32,669 nucleotides of DNA from Candidatus Thorarchaeota archaeon. GTDB lineage: Archaea > Asgardarchaeota > Thorarchaeia > Thorarchaeales > Thorarchaeaceae. Position numbers and translations under genes: made by a program. Below, in pieces: positions 32,120-32,669 of the stretch (within the stretch, counting starts at the first letter, position 1; each line of letters opens with the position of its first letter). The stretch is from the NCBI GenBank assembly GCA_020348985.1, contig CP070761.1, positions 630,354-663,022 on the forward strand. The letters are read 5' to 3'. Below the pieces are notes generated by a model that did not search any database, was not told where the DNA came from, and was given only the letters and a program-made list of their open reading frames with translations.

Positions 32120-32669
32120 ATGAACGAAGTCGAAATCTCTACCGGTGGACGTTTTGATCCTCCAGATGTGGGAATGCTCCCCGGAGAGAGCATCGTATGG
32201 AGTCGAAGAGCAGGAACCGGCTTCTGGGTTATCTTCTTCGGCGCTTTGATACTCATGGGAGGTCCAGTACTTTCCTTGGTCTCAATCGATGCATTTGGAT
32301 TATCTGTTGGCATCATATTTGGAATATTGACTCTCGTGGGAATCATAGCACTGATGGGCACTTTGATTAATGTCAGAAGAACCAGATACTATCTCACCAC
32401 TGACAGGATACTAGAGGTGAGGGGGGGAAAGATCCAAAGAGCTGTTCCTCTGGACCACTTTGCAGGACGCCCTTTGGGTCAATTCATTGAGTCAAGAATC
32501 AGCCACACGAGTAACAACCAACCTGTCTACGAGATTCGCATCTACGATCCTGTTTATGATGAGGTAATTGAGCTGAAGGGGCTTGACCCCAACTCGGCAA
32601 GGGCTTTTGAGAGAATCGGAGATATTGTCGAATGCCCGTATTGCGGTTACGATAACTCAGCGATGCGTT
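32120..32669 (+). CDS. PH-like membrane protein with zinc ribbon, paralogue, C-terminus cut by window
   Basis: The visible 183 residues align along their whole length with the divergent neighbour: GESIVW-S/T-RR, TRYYLTTDRILEVRGG, VPLDHFAGRPLGQFIE, NNQPVYEIRIYDPVYDEV and AFERIGDIVECPYCGYDN. Two membrane helices and the first half of a zinc ribbon (C-P-Y-C) are present; the second cysteine pair lies beyond the window edge. The pair arose by inverted or local duplication. Same uncertain role as its partner. Confidence 0.85.
   Translation, partial: MNEVEISTGGRFDPPDVGMLPGESIVWSRRAGTGFWVIFFGALILMGGPVLSLVSIDAFGLSVGIIFGILTLVGIIALMGTLINVRRTRYYLTTDRILEVRGGKIQRAVPLDHFAGRPLGQFIESRISHTSNNQPVYEIRIYDPVYDEVIELKGLDPNSARAFERIGDIVECPYCGYDNSAMR

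Overview
This window is archaeal, and its gene content fits an Asgard archaeon of the Thorarchaeia type. The taxonomy is an inference from overall impression; nothing was searched. The archaeal reading rests on TATA boxes 25-40 bases before starts, some leaderless genes, GGTGA-type ribosome binding sites, a tandem Lrp-type regulator, and a radical SAM gene resembling the archaeal tetraether lipid synthase. Base composition is moderate, by eye about 45-47% GC. No tRNA, rRNA, CRISPR array, transposase or integrase was seen.

Layout. 1-2327 (-): the 5' part of a large secreted beta-propeller (FG-GAP/VCBS-like) protein that runs off the window. 2699-6741 (+): a PD-(D/E)XK-like protein, two unknown proteins, a startless flavodoxin-like fragment and a membrane histidine kinase. 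6996-10264: a GNAT acetyltransferase (-), a nitroreductase (+), and a divergent TetR regulator/amidohydrolase pair sharing palindromic operators. 10345-14216 (+): a membrane and ABC-transporter cluster (two small membrane proteins, a winged-helix protein, an ATPase, a permease) in which two genes share a near-identical 36-base promoter. 14294-16470 (-): a membrane acyltransferase and a CAAX-type protease. 16632-19293 (+): a tandem-HTH Lrp regulator, an amidohydrolase C-terminal remnant, a beta-lactamase-family serine hydrolase and a second, truncated copy of the Lrp 3' end. 19316-23672 (-): a DUF1846 protein, an alpha/beta-hydrolase remnant, an MFS transporter and a membrane-anchored molybdopterin oxidoreductase. 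23835-26767 (+): a mini-ORF, a tetraether-synthase-like radical SAM protein and a tocopherol-cyclase-like protein. 26966-29701 (-): a 2Fe-2S ferredoxin and a large glycosyltransferase. 29853 to the end: a tautomerase, small membrane proteins, a small conserved protein, and a divergent pair of paralogous membrane/zinc-ribbon proteins, the last cut by the window edge.

The most unusual property is a concentration of gene remnants. Two can be proven inside the window because the intact paralogue is also here: the amidohydrolase C-terminus at 17608-17858 against the gene at 9272, and the Lrp C-terminus at 19123-19293 against the gene at 16632. Others are recognisable by family (flavodoxin-like 5019-5315, alpha/beta hydrolase 21009-21140) or only by open frame (6766-6995). 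Four of these five tails lie in the same reading frame as the gene just upstream, separated from it only by a TGA. Other points worth following are the shared 36-base promoter, the TetR operator array, and the neighbourhood of the tetraether-synthase-like and tocopherol-cyclase-like genes.
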